From a bacterium (GTDB lineage Bacteria > UBP7 > UBA6624), in the NCBI GenBank assembly GCA_002716355.1, contig PBAU01000010.1, positions 1-64,000 on the forward strand: a stretch of DNA of 64,000 nt. The letters run 5' to 3'. Position numbers and translations under genes: made by a program. Positions 26,988 to 36,873 of this stretch are shown here, piece by piece; the first letter of the stretch is position 1; each line of letters begins with the position of its first letter. The notes under the pieces are model-generated. The model searched no databases. It was not told the DNA's origin and saw only the letters and a program-made list of their open reading frames with translations.

Positions 26988-27973
26988 ATCTTTTTCCATT
27001 TGATCAAGACAGAACCCCATGCAAAACCTGCACCAAAGCTTGTCATCAAAACCCAATCCCCATCCTTAAGCATATTCTTATTGTTTGCATCTTCAGCCAA
27101 TATAGGAATTGTTCCATTTGTAGTATTGGCATATTTGTCAATATTAATAGGACATTTACTTTTATCAAGTTTTAACCTTTTTGCAATCGCCTCAATCATG
27201 ACCCCATTTGCCTGATGAAAGAGATGACAACCTATATCAGAAGGATCAAGAGAATTCTTTTCGCAAATATCCTTAACCATTTGAACAAATCTTCTTATCC
27301 CAACTTTATAAACCTTGCTTCCATCCATCCTTACAAAGTGCTCTTTCTTGCTTACTGTTTCTTTTGTTGCGGGGCTTATGGAACCTCCAGAAGGCATATA
27401 TAAATATTTACCACCAGAACCATCAGAACCCAACAAAACATCATGGACACCGTAGTCACCCTCTTCACCTTCCAGCAAAACAGCTCCTGCCCCATCACCA
27501 AAAAGAACAGCTGTTGAACGGTCCTCCATGTCAAGTATAGAACTCATGATGTCACCACCACAAACCAGTATTTTTTTATGAAGTCCAGAAGATATCATTC
27601 CGGAAGCCATTGAAACACCGTAAACAAAACCAGGACATGCATTCACTAAGTCAAAAGCACCTGCATTAACAGCTCCAAGTTTATCTTGAACCAAATTAGC
27701 TGTATTTGGAAACATCATATCTGGAGTAACAGTTGCAACAATTATTAAATCTAATTCCTCAGCCGACACGCCCCTTTTCTTCAAAGCCTTTTCAGCAGCG
27801 CTTACACAATACTTACTTAAACCTTCACCTTTGTCTGCAAATCTTCTTTCTCCAATCATTGATCTTTCTCTTATCCATTCGTCACTAGTGTCCATAACTT
27901 TAGACAAATCATCATTTGTGTAAACTTTATCAGGAACAGATGTCCCAATCGATGTGATAACAGCTCTAATCAT
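26984..27973 (-). CDS. fabH: Beta-ketoacyl-ACP synthase III
   Basis: 329 aa, starting fatty-acid synthesis by condensing an acyl-CoA with malonyl-ACP. Catalytic triad visible: Cys in 'NACPGFVYG', His in 'LFHQANGVMIEAI' and Asn in 'YANTTNGTIP'. Two in-frame ATGs exist at 27985 and 27973; the second has GGAG at a proper distance and gives 'MIRAVITSIGT', the usual start. Overlaps plsX by 8 nt. Confidence 0.95.
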   Translation of the reverse strand: MIRAVITSIGTSVPDKVYTNDDLSKVMDTSDEWIRERSMIGERRFADKGEGLSKYCVSAAEKALKKRGVSAEELDLIIVATVTPDMMFPNTANLVQDKLGAVNAGAFDLVNACPGFVYGVSMASGMISSGLHKKILVCGGDIMSSILDMEDRSTAVLFGDGAGAVLLEGEEGDYGVHDVLLGSDGSGGKYLYMPSGGSISPATKETVSKKEHFVRMDGSKVYKVGIRRFVQMVKDICEKNSLDPSDIGCHLFHQANGVMIEAIAKRLKLDKSKCPINIDKYANTTNGTIPILAEDANNKNMLKDGDWVLMTSFGAGFAWGSVLIKWKKI

Positions 27974-28958
27974 TTTTTTCTCCATTTTGTCTCATTATTA
28001 AATTTTTCATATGTTTGATTGCATTAAAAATCGCCTTTGGATTTGAAGAGCCATGACATATGAAAAAAGGTTTCTTCAAGCCAAGCAACGGCGCTCCTCC
28101 ATACTCAGAATAATCCAATCTTTTTTTAACACTTTTTAATGATTTTTTTATTCCACCTTTAGCCAAGGGTATAAAAATATTACTTCTTGCAGATTCCTTA
28201 AGCCCTGAAGCAAGCATTTCCATCAAAGAAACAGCTATACCTTCAGCAAATTTCAAAATAACATTTCCTACAAAACCATCACAAACAACAACATTTATCT
28301 CTTTACCCTGACCTCCAACCTGTCTCCCTTCAATGTTTCCTACAAAATTAAACAATCCTTCTGATGACGCTTCATCCATCAGGTCGTAAGCTTTTATGGA
28401 CTCCCTATCACCCTTGCCTTTTTCAGATCCAATATTTAACAATCCAACTGTTGGATTTTTTTTACCTGACCAAAAACTATAAAACTCACTGCCTAACTTC
28501 GCAAACATTAAAAGATCTTCTGCTTTTGTGTCTACATTTGCACCAACATCAAGCAAAAAAACTGGATTTTCACTTGTGGGTATAAATGTTCCTAAAACTG
28601 GTTTTCTGACATCTTTCCTCTTGAGGTACTTGGAAGCAGCAACAACAGAGGCTCCTGAATGACCTGCTGAAATTGTCCCATGCGAAAGGTCATCTCCAGA
28701 AAATTTAGTCGCAAGCCCTAATGAGGTCATTTTTAACTTCTTAAGAAAAGAGATAGGTTTTTCACTCATGCTAACCTCCTCTTCTGTGTGTTTAATAGTT
28801 ATGTGTCCAGCCTTTCTGTTGTTTAAAAGTTTATTGATTTTTGTTTCATCACCAAATAAAACTAAATTGACATTAAGTTCAGATGCCAATAAAGCACCTT
28901 CAACTATAGACTCAGGTGCATCATCTCCACCCATGGCATCCAAAGATATAGTTATCAC
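27966..28958 (-). CDS. plsX: Phosphate acyltransferase
   Basis: 330-aa PlsX, converting acyl-ACP to acyl-phosphate for phospholipid synthesis. Seen: 'ISLDAMGGDDAP' start, 'GTFIPTSENPVFLLDVGAN', 'GLLNIGSEKGKG', 'VVCDGFVGNVILK', and 'YSEYGGAPLLGLKKP'. The plsX-fabH-fabD-fabG order is widely conserved; the rpmF gene that often precedes plsX is replaced here by the carbonic-anhydrase-like gene 47 nt upstream. Confidence 0.96.
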   Translation of the reverse strand: MITISLDAMGGDDAPESIVEGALLASELNVNLVLFGDETKINKLLNNRKAGHITIKHTEEEVSMSEKPISFLKKLKMTSLGLATKFSGDDLSHGTISAGHSGASVVAASKYLKRKDVRKPVLGTFIPTSENPVFLLDVGANVDTKAEDLLMFAKLGSEFYSFWSGKKNPTVGLLNIGSEKGKGDRESIKAYDLMDEASSEGLFNFVGNIEGRQVGGQGKEINVVVCDGFVGNVILKFAEGIAVSLMEMLASGLKESARSNIFIPLAKGGIKKSLKSVKKRLDYSEYGGAPLLGLKKPFFICHGSSNPKAIFNAIKHMKNLIMRQNGEKND

Positions 28959-29005
28959 TAGAAACCTTATTTTAAACTAATGGTGGCAATAAGAGAATGT
29001 AAACC

Positions 29006-29479
29006 TTACGAGGAAGAGTTTGGGCTAAAAGGAAGAGAAGAATGGTGAATGTCAATTTTTAAACTTCCATCAACAAGCTTATAGCCAAACGTATACTCCA
29101 CCTTAACCTCAACACCTTCCAAACTAGTAAAAAAATAATTCCCCATTGCGATAGCTCTGTCTTCCTCCAGGATAAAACTTAAATTTTGAAATCTTATATT
29201 ACTCCAGGGCTCTAATGCAAACCCTTTGTCCTCGGCACAGTGCTTGTTTTCACCTGCGATGAAATAAGAAAGTGCTTGTAATTTTGTGGTTCTAAACTGC
29301 TCTTCTGCACATTTTGTAGGCTTAAACAACAAGGGGCCTAATTCAAAAGCGTATCTTTTATCTAAAAATTCATTTGCAAAAGATTCACATTCCAACCTGC
29401 TCTCTTTTAATGAGCCGATCTTTATTACGCCTTCTGCCCATTTGCTTTGAGCATCTAATACCTGATCTTTACTAATCAT
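29006..29479 (-). CDS. Putative iota-type carbonic anhydrase (COG4337/CaMKII-association fold)
   Basis: 157-aa cytoplasmic protein (no signal peptide). Seen: 'LLFKPT' and 'QFRTTKLQALSYF' (Thr and Tyr), 'KGFALEPW', 'AIAMGNYFFT', and 'DIHHSSLPF' with His145-His146-Ser147-Ser148. This series matches COG4337 proteins, some of which are iota-class carbonic anhydrases whose conserved His-His-Ser-Ser motif and nearby Thr and Tyr form the active site; metal-free members are known. Activity here is inference. It starts 7 nt after a tRNA-Glu and precedes plsX-fab genes by 47 nt; bicarbonate supply for acetyl-CoA carboxylase or carbamoyl-phosphate synthetase would make sense. Confidence 0.7.
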   Translation of the reverse strand: MISKDQVLDAQSKWAEGVIKIGSLKESRLECESFANEFLDKRYAFELGPLLFKPTKCAEEQFRTTKLQALSYFIAGENKHCAEDKGFALEPWSNIRFQNLSFILEEDRAIAMGNYFFTSLEGVEVKVEYTFGYKLVDGSLKIDIHHSSLPFSPNSSS

Positions 29480-29486
29480 AATTCAA

Positions 29487-29558
29487 CAGCCCGTAGGGGA
29501 ATCGAACCCCTATTTCCACCTTGAGAGGGTGGCGTCCTATCCGTTAGACGAACGGGCC
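29487..29558 (-). tRNA. tRNA-Glu (anticodon CTC)
   Basis: A full cloverleaf can be folded: acceptor GGCCCGT with ACGGGCT (first pair G-T), D arm GTCT/GGAC, anticodon stem CCACC/GGTGG with loop CTCTCAA (anticodon CTC, reading GAG), T arm AGGGG-TTCGATT-CCCCT, discriminator G as in E. coli tRNA-Glu. CCA is not encoded. The ATG of the carbonic-anhydrase-like gene begins 7 nt after the discriminator base, so the tRNA probably heads that transcript. Confidence 0.96.
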
Positions 29559-29604
29559 TAAACAATGCAAACAAAACACAAAACCAATATTATGATTGTT
29601 TACT

Positions 29605-30876
29605 ATGTCTAAAAATTCTAAAAGATACAGCAAAGAATCTAGATTAATTCATGGCGAAATGAAAACATCAGTATGGGATTATTCTCATAATGTTGTACCA
29701 CCGCTATCATCAAACAGTACATTCAGGCTCGATTCAAGCGAAAGAGGCTCAATGGGTTTTGAAGAATACGCAAATAACAAAAACAATAAGCCAATCTATA
29801 TCTACGACAGGCTAGAAGAGCCAACAACCATGATGCTTGAACAAAGACTTGCTGAAGCAGAAGGTGGAGACCAAGCTCTTACGTTTGCAAGCGGCATGGC
29901 TGCAATATCAACAACATTACTTGCATTGATAAAATCAGGACAAAGAATCATTACTCATCACATACTTTACGGATGTACCGACTCTTTGCTGAGAGACAGT
30001 TTTGCAGATTTAAAAATAGATGTCACAAGGGTCAATATGTGCAACATAAAAGAAATCCAAAAAAACATAACAAAGGAAACAAGGATAATATATCTAGAAA
30101 CTCCTTTAAACCCTACTCTTGAAATGATGGATATACCATCAATATCATCAATTGTTAAAAAAGAAAATGCCAAAAGGGATGGTGGAAACAAAATTTACCT
30201 AATAGTTGATAACACTTTCATGACACCTTGGGGACAAAGGCCAATCCATCATGGAGCAGATATTGTTGTGCATAGTCTCACAAAGGCAATTGGAGGATAT
30301 GGAACAGATACAGCTGGAGCAGCTATTGTTCCAAATGAAATCTATTCCAAATTACAAATTAAAAGAAAAGATTTCGGAGGAATGCTTAGTTCAAGATCAG
30401 CATGGAGTATTCTTACTTATGGAATTCCAACACTTCCATTAAGAGTGAAAAAACAGCAAGAAAGCGCTAAGAAAATTGCAGAATATCTCGAATCACACCC
30501 TAAGGTTAAGAATGTAAAATGGCCAGGGTTAAGGAGTTTCAAGGGTCAAAAAATCGCAAAAAAACAAATGCAAGATCCTGAAGGCAACTTCTTTCCAGGA
30601 TTTATGATTTATTTTGAAATCAAAAGCAATAAGCAAAACATAGGTTCAAAATTCGTAAACTTTATAGCAAAAAATTCATACTCAATAACATTGGCAGTTT
30701 CACTAGGCAACATAAAAACGCTTATAGAGTGTCCATTCTCGATGACTCATTCAGTAATACCTGAAGAAGAAAAGCTAGAAAATAACCTTGATCAAAATGG
30801 AATTAGATTATCTGTAGGGTTGGAATCTCCTGAAGATTTAAAAAAAGATCTTGAAGCTGCTTTTAGTTCAATATAA
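29605..30876 (+). CDS. Cys/Met metabolism PLP enzyme, methionine gamma-lyase-like
   Basis: About 423-aa fold-type I PLP enzyme. Seen: 'YDRLEEPTTMMLE', 'TFASGMAAIS', 'DNTFMTPWGQRP', PLP-Lys in 'HSLTKAIGGYGTD', and 'LIECPFSMTHS'. The sequence 'LYGCTDSLL' places a Cys where methionine gamma-lyase has its active-site Cys (Cys116 in the Pseudomonas enzyme), so it may release methanethiol, 2-oxobutyrate and ammonia. Cystathionine gamma-lyase/synthase or O-acetylhomoserine sulfhydrylase are alternatives. The ATG at 29605 is preferred over a TTG at 29596. A hairpin terminator follows its stop. Confidence 0.85.
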   Translation: MSKNSKRYSKESRLIHGEMKTSVWDYSHNVVPPLSSNSTFRLDSSERGSMGFEEYANNKNNKPIYIYDRLEEPTTMMLEQRLAEAEGGDQALTFASGMAAISTTLLALIKSGQRIITHHILYGCTDSLLRDSFADLKIDVTRVNMCNIKEIQKNITKETRIIYLETPLNPTLEMMDIPSISSIVKKENAKRDGGNKIYLIVDNTFMTPWGQRPIHHGADIVVHSLTKAIGGYGTDTAGAAIVPNEIYSKLQIKRKDFGGMLSSRSAWSILTYGIPTLPLRVKKQQESAKKIAEYLESHPKVKNVKWPGLRSFKGQKIAKKQMQDPEGNFFPGFMIYFEIKSNKQNIGSKFVNFIAKNSYSITLAVSLGNIKTLIECPFSMTHSVIPEEEKLENNLDQNGIRLSVGLESPEDLKKDLEAAFSSI

Positions 30877-30927
30877 AAAAACCCTTGGTTAGCATATTTA
30901 TATGCTAGACTTTAAACTGGGTTTTTT
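30875..30927 (+). terminator. Two-part hairpin terminator
   Basis: After the PLP-enzyme stop, an outer stem AAAAAACCC/GGGTTTTTT encloses an inner perfect 7-bp hairpin TAGCATA-TTTA-TATGCTA (30890-30907). The distal T-run completes an intrinsic terminator. It ends only about 3 nt before the ATG of the next plus-strand gene, so that gene must either be read through or start transcription within the hairpin. Confidence 0.75.
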
Positions 30928-30930
30928 ATT

Positions 30931-31680
30931 ATGCTAGGTGATTTTTTAGTCGAGCAAAAATTAATTTCTTCAGCGCAACTGTCGGAAGTTTTATCTGAGC
31001 TACCGAGATCCGGAAGAAAAATTGGACAACTTTTAATTGAAAAAGGCTATGTCGAGGAAAAAAAACTAAAAGAAGCCTTAGAGGTTCTGTTAAACCAAAA
31101 AAATGTTGATATCTACGAAGGAGACACAACTCTTTTAGATAAAAACGGGGTTGTCATAACCAGGACAAGGATTCTCAACAGAGGAAAAACATATCCTGTT
31201 AAACCAACGAGCAGTGCTAGAAGGACTCAAAAAAACTACAAAAGAATACATCAGTCCCCGGACTCATCAAAAGGTGGAATCATGATTGCATGTGGACTTT
31301 TAACCGCAATAGCTGGAATGCTTTTAGGGCCCTCAGCCCAAGATGGACAAGCTTCATTACCTATAATTGCCTGGATCGGATTAAGCTTATGCCTTCTTGG
31401 AATAATCACCTATCGAAAAAAGGTTGTTACCACTTATACAAGGCATTATTTGGAACTTTTTGAACATGGCTTAACAGGTGTTAGAGTTTTTAAAGATTCT
31501 CAGCCAGAATTCATAGATGAAGCAGTTGCTGTAATAAACAAAAATATTGCCTCTTTTGAAAATTGGGAAGACAGAAAAGAGCAGTATAAGGTAAGCACAA
31601 AAGATTTAGAAAGAGCAAGAGTGGAAATGAACAAACTAAGAGAATCCAGAGGCCAAAAACCTATTGACCATCAAGATTAG
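30931..31680 (+). CDS. MshEN/GspE-N-like domain protein with DUF6232-like membrane region
   Basis: 249 aa. Residues 1-60 resemble the N-terminal domain of type II secretion/MSHA ATPases (MshEN): 'LGDFLVEQKLISSAQLSEVL', then 'GQLLIEKGYVEEKKLKEALE', a motif that binds c-di-GMP in some proteins. No ATPase domain follows. Residues about 65-95 ('VVITRTRILNRGKTYPV') and 145-200 resemble DUF6232, with two transmembrane helices near 108-125 and 133-150. A soluble 50-residue tail ends the protein. Possibly a membrane-bound second-messenger sensor; function is inference. Confidence 0.7.
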   Translation: MLGDFLVEQKLISSAQLSEVLSELPRSGRKIGQLLIEKGYVEEKKLKEALEVLLNQKNVDIYEGDTTLLDKNGVVITRTRILNRGKTYPVKPTSSARRTQKNYKRIHQSPDSSKGGIMIACGLLTAIAGMLLGPSAQDGQASLPIIAWIGLSLCLLGIITYRKKVVTTYTRHYLELFEHGLTGVRVFKDSQPEFIDEAVAVINKNIASFENWEDRKEQYKVSTKDLERARVEMNKLRESRGQKPIDHQD

Positions 31681-32540
31681 TTTAACAATACCGAAAAATC
31701 CAAAAGCCAGCTAAAGAACCTTTTTAGCAAATTCCATATAAACAACAAAGATGCTATTGGCAAAATTATTGCATCTAGTAAAAAAATAGCAGCTAAAAGC
31801 ATGGTGTGTTTCACTATCTGGGAAGAATACTCTTGCCAAAAAGATGCATCATGACTTTTGAACCAAGTTGAAATCTGGTTATATTTTTCAATTGGATCTG
31901 CTGTTGAATTGTAAACTTCGCTTAATCCATTTAACTCTTGGACCTTGGTATCTAAAACCTCTTGTGAACTTAGAAGACTTCCCTCAGTCAAAGTATTAGA
32001 TATTTTTTGGGATGTTAAAACAGTTACAGGGAAAAGAAACTTTAAGGCAATTCCAAAAATTAGTATAAAAATTGAAATTTTATAAACATCAATTTTCTTT
32101 GTTTTCTTCTTTTTAGAGGAAACATAAAACAATCCTAGGAAGCCAAAAAACAGAAGCATATTGGCAAATTTCAAATCTGAAAACTGCAACAACATTCTTT
32201 CAACTTCAATTGCAATCCATGAAATCAAAGTTATATTCCACGCTTTATCTACCAAGTCATAAGTCGGCTCTGCAAAATCACCCGCTTCTATATCTAATGT
32301 AACATCTGCACTTTGGCCCAAAACACCAAATCTAACTCCTGTCTCAATATCACTACCCTCAACAATTGCCAAAACGCTCTTCATTGCTGTTAATGTTAAA
32401 AATGCATTCCTTGCCTTCTCAACTGCAATATCAAGATACAAATCTGCAGGATTTTGAGCATATTCAGTTAAACGATCAGCAATAGGAGTAATTGTCAAAA
32501 ATGCTAATAAAATAAAAAATAATCTTTTGAACTTTTTCAT
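31677..32540 (-). CDS. Membrane protein of unknown function
   Basis: About 287 aa. N-terminal hydrophobic signal/anchor (residues 7-20), an extracytoplasmic segment of about 90 residues, membrane helices near 100-115, 125-145, 155-175, another extracytoplasmic stretch, and a C-terminal pair near 245-275. No family is recognised. A second ATG at 32555 is an alternative start. The gene converges with the MshEN-type gene (4-nt overlap) and diverges from thiC, whose promoter lies just upstream. Confidence 0.7.
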   Translation of the reverse strand: MKKFKRLFFILLAFLTITPIADRLTEYAQNPADLYLDIAVEKARNAFLTLTAMKSVLAIVEGSDIETGVRFGVLGQSADVTLDIEAGDFAEPTYDLVDKAWNITLISWIAIEVERMLLQFSDLKFANMLLFFGFLGLFYVSSKKKKTKKIDVYKISIFILIFGIALKFLFPVTVLTSQKISNTLTEGSLLSSQEVLDTKVQELNGLSEVYNSTADPIEKYNQISTWFKSHDASFWQEYSSQIVKHTMLLAAIFLLDAIILPIASLLFIWNLLKRFFSWLLDFSVLLN

Positions 32541-32573
32541 GGCTAATAAAATCATAGCTCAAATCTTTTGTTT

Positions 32574-32579
32574 TAGAAT
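32574..32579 (+). promoter_or_regulatory. Likely -10 element of thiC (TAGAAT)
   Basis: TAGAAT sits about 7 nt before the first base of the TPP aptamer, so transcription probably starts at the aptamer's P1 helix (near 32586). No good -35 hexamer is seen at the usual distance. This fits the lack of any other leader. Confidence 0.45.
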
Positions 32580-32586
32580 AACAATG

Positions 32587-35187
<2,601 letters not shown>

Positions 35188-35190
35188 GAA

Positions 35191-35829
35191 ATGTCAAGAT
35201 ATAGCGATAAAGACTTAAAAAAGATGGATAAGCTAAAAAAGCTTAACATCATCAATGGGATAACAGGAATAAAATAAGCTAATCTTATTGGAACTTTAAA
35301 CAAGAATAAGGTTGAAAATTGTGCAATATTCAGCTCAACAATACATCTAGGAAGCGATCCTGCGCTAATCGGATTCATCTCTAGGCCAACAATTGATACC
35401 AGAAGGCACACCCTGGAGAACATCAAAGAAAATGGCTTTTACACAATCAGCTCAATTACTGAAGCCATGGCTGAAAGAGCTCATTACACATCAGCTAAAT
35501 TTAATGATGACATCAATGAGTTTGAACGCTGTGGTTTAGAAACAGAATACCTTTCTGGCTTCCCTGCCCCATTCGTCAAAAAAAGCCCCATAAAGATAGG
35601 CATGCGCTATCTAGAAAGTTTAAAAATAGAAAAAAACCAAACAGTGTTGGTGATTGGAGAGCTAGAGACTCTTTCTATTTCTGGTTTGATTATTGATGAT
35701 CGTGGATATATAAATCTTCAAAAAGGAAACATCTGCGGAATAGGAGGCTTGAATCAATATTACACATTGAAAAAAAAGTATGAATACCCTTATGCAAGAC
35801 CAGAAAAAACACCTGAATTCAAAAGGTAA
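35191..35829 (+). pseudogene. Flavin reductase-like (FMN-binding split barrel) gene with in-frame TAA
   Basis: ATG at 35191 opens a frame of 213 codons interrupted once, by TAA at 35275-35277 (codon 29); the frame is open on both sides. Conceptually the protein runs 'NGITGIK-stop-ANLIGT', then 'CAIFSSTIHLGSDPALIGFISRP', 'ERAHYTSAKFNDDINEFE', 'APFVKKSPIKIG' and 'GLNQYY', matching the flavin reductase-like family with FMN-binding split barrel. The stop falls in a conserved segment normally 'K-S/P-ANLIGT', so a single C-to-A change (TCA to TAA) would explain it. Restart at ATG 35467 would lose about 90 residues of the barrel. Nonsense mutation, assembly error or readthrough. Confidence 0.85.
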
Positions 35830-35883
35830 AAACTAAAAAAAATCTTTTCATAACCTTTTAATTTTAAGGCAAAAAAAGAAAAA

Positions 35884-35954
35884 CTGGGGAACTAGGATTC
35901 GAACCTAGATTCCCGGTTCCAGAGACCGGTGTCTTGCCCTTAGACGATTCCCCA
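35884..35954 (-). tRNA. tRNA-Gln (anticodon CTG)
   Basis: Folds as acceptor TGGGGAA/TTCCCCA, D arm GTCT/AGAC, anticodon stem CCGGT/ACCGG with loop CTCTGGA (anticodon CTG, reading CAG), T arm CTAGG-TTCGAAT-CCTAG, discriminator G; CCA is not encoded. It lies 12 nt after the stop of the PPIase lipoprotein gene on the same strand, so it is probably co-transcribed, and a T-rich run follows it. Confidence 0.96.
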
Positions 35955-35966
35955 AAAAAAACTAAA

Positions 35967-36863
35967 TTAGTCTTCTATTTTGATCACAGTGTAATCATGG
36001 TCTCTTTTGTTCTCGATGATCACTGTCTGCATTATTACGTCCTCAACGGGCCTATCTCTTCCGTCTGTAGGAAGGTTGCAGATTCTGTCAATAACATTCA
36101 TGCCCTCAACAACCATGCCAAAAGCAGTATGCTTTCCATTTAAGAAAAAATTGTCCTTATGGTTGATGAAAAACTGACTGCCATTAGTATTAGGTCCAGC
36201 ATTCGCCATAGCTATCGTTCCATAAGCAACAGGAACAGAAGGCAAAGAGTCATCAAAAGAATATCCATCAGATATCAATGCATCCATCTTGGATGCACCT
36301 GTAGCCAAAGCATTTGCAGCATCCATGATTTCTTTCATGAGCTTCTCTTCACCAATCTCAGCAACAACCTCATTAAGCTTCTCTTGAGAATCCACTCCAT
36401 ATTTCTGAAAAACCTCTCTTTGTGCTGCTTGCATTTGGCCTTGCCCAATTTCCTTCTCTTTGTCAAGACCTAAGGCTATCGCGTTAATCTCATCAGCAAA
36501 CCTATATCCAGGACCGCCAGTTCCTACGCCATCCGGATCTCCACCCTGCGCCATAAAGCCTTTTATGACCCTGTGAAAAATCACACCATTGTAAAAGCCT
36601 TCTTCTGCAAGAGAGACAAAATTTGCAACCGTATTCGGAGCTGCATCCTCATACAGCTCAATAACGATATCTCCCATGTTCGTATTAATTCTTGCTATCG
36701 GATTGTTTTCGCTCATAATCTCTGCTCCTTTTCCTTCTTCCCCAATGTTTCCATCTGGAACCTGAACTTCTCTTACCTGAACCTGAGAAGCTCCTTCATC
36801 ATTAACGCTTGGCTTGCAGCCAAAAAAAATCACTGGCAGCAAGATTAAAAAAAGTTTTTTCAT
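35967..36863 (-). CDS. Cyclophilin-type peptidyl-prolyl isomerase lipoprotein
   Basis: 298 aa from the ATG at 36863, which gives a lipoprotein signal 'MKKLFLILLPVIFFGC' with lipobox Cys. Cyclophilin domain (about 55-295): 'VIFHRVIKGFMAQGGDP' (catalytic Arg, Phe and Gln), 'AMANAGPNTNGSQFFI' and 'LNGKHTAFG' (His). A helical insert of about 70 residues, unusual for the domain, lies between 'YRFADEIN' and 'GTIAMANA'. Folding helper anchored in the periplasm (inference from lipobox). Follows a second cyclophilin gene and precedes tRNA-Gln. Confidence 0.92.
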   Translation of the reverse strand: MKKLFLILLPVIFFGCKPSVNDEGASQVQVREVQVPDGNIGEEGKGAEIMSENNPIARINTNMGDIVIELYEDAAPNTVANFVSLAEEGFYNGVIFHRVIKGFMAQGGDPDGVGTGGPGYRFADEINAIALGLDKEKEIGQGQMQAAQREVFQKYGVDSQEKLNEVVAEIGEEKLMKEIMDAANALATGASKMDALISDGYSFDDSLPSVPVAYGTIAMANAGPNTNGSQFFINHKDNFFLNGKHTAFGMVVEGMNVIDRICNLPTDGRDRPVEDVIMQTVIIENKRDHDYTVIKIED

Positions 36864-36873
36864 AATTTCAATT

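Noticed and set aside
35275-35277. Alternative genetic code or selenocysteine at the in-frame stop
   Set aside because: The codon is TAA, not TGA, and several other genes in the window use TAA as a normal stop, so recoding is unlikely.
36159-36473. 104-aa plus-strand ORF inside the PPIase lipoprotein gene
   Set aside because: Antisense to a clear cyclophilin; no start context or family.
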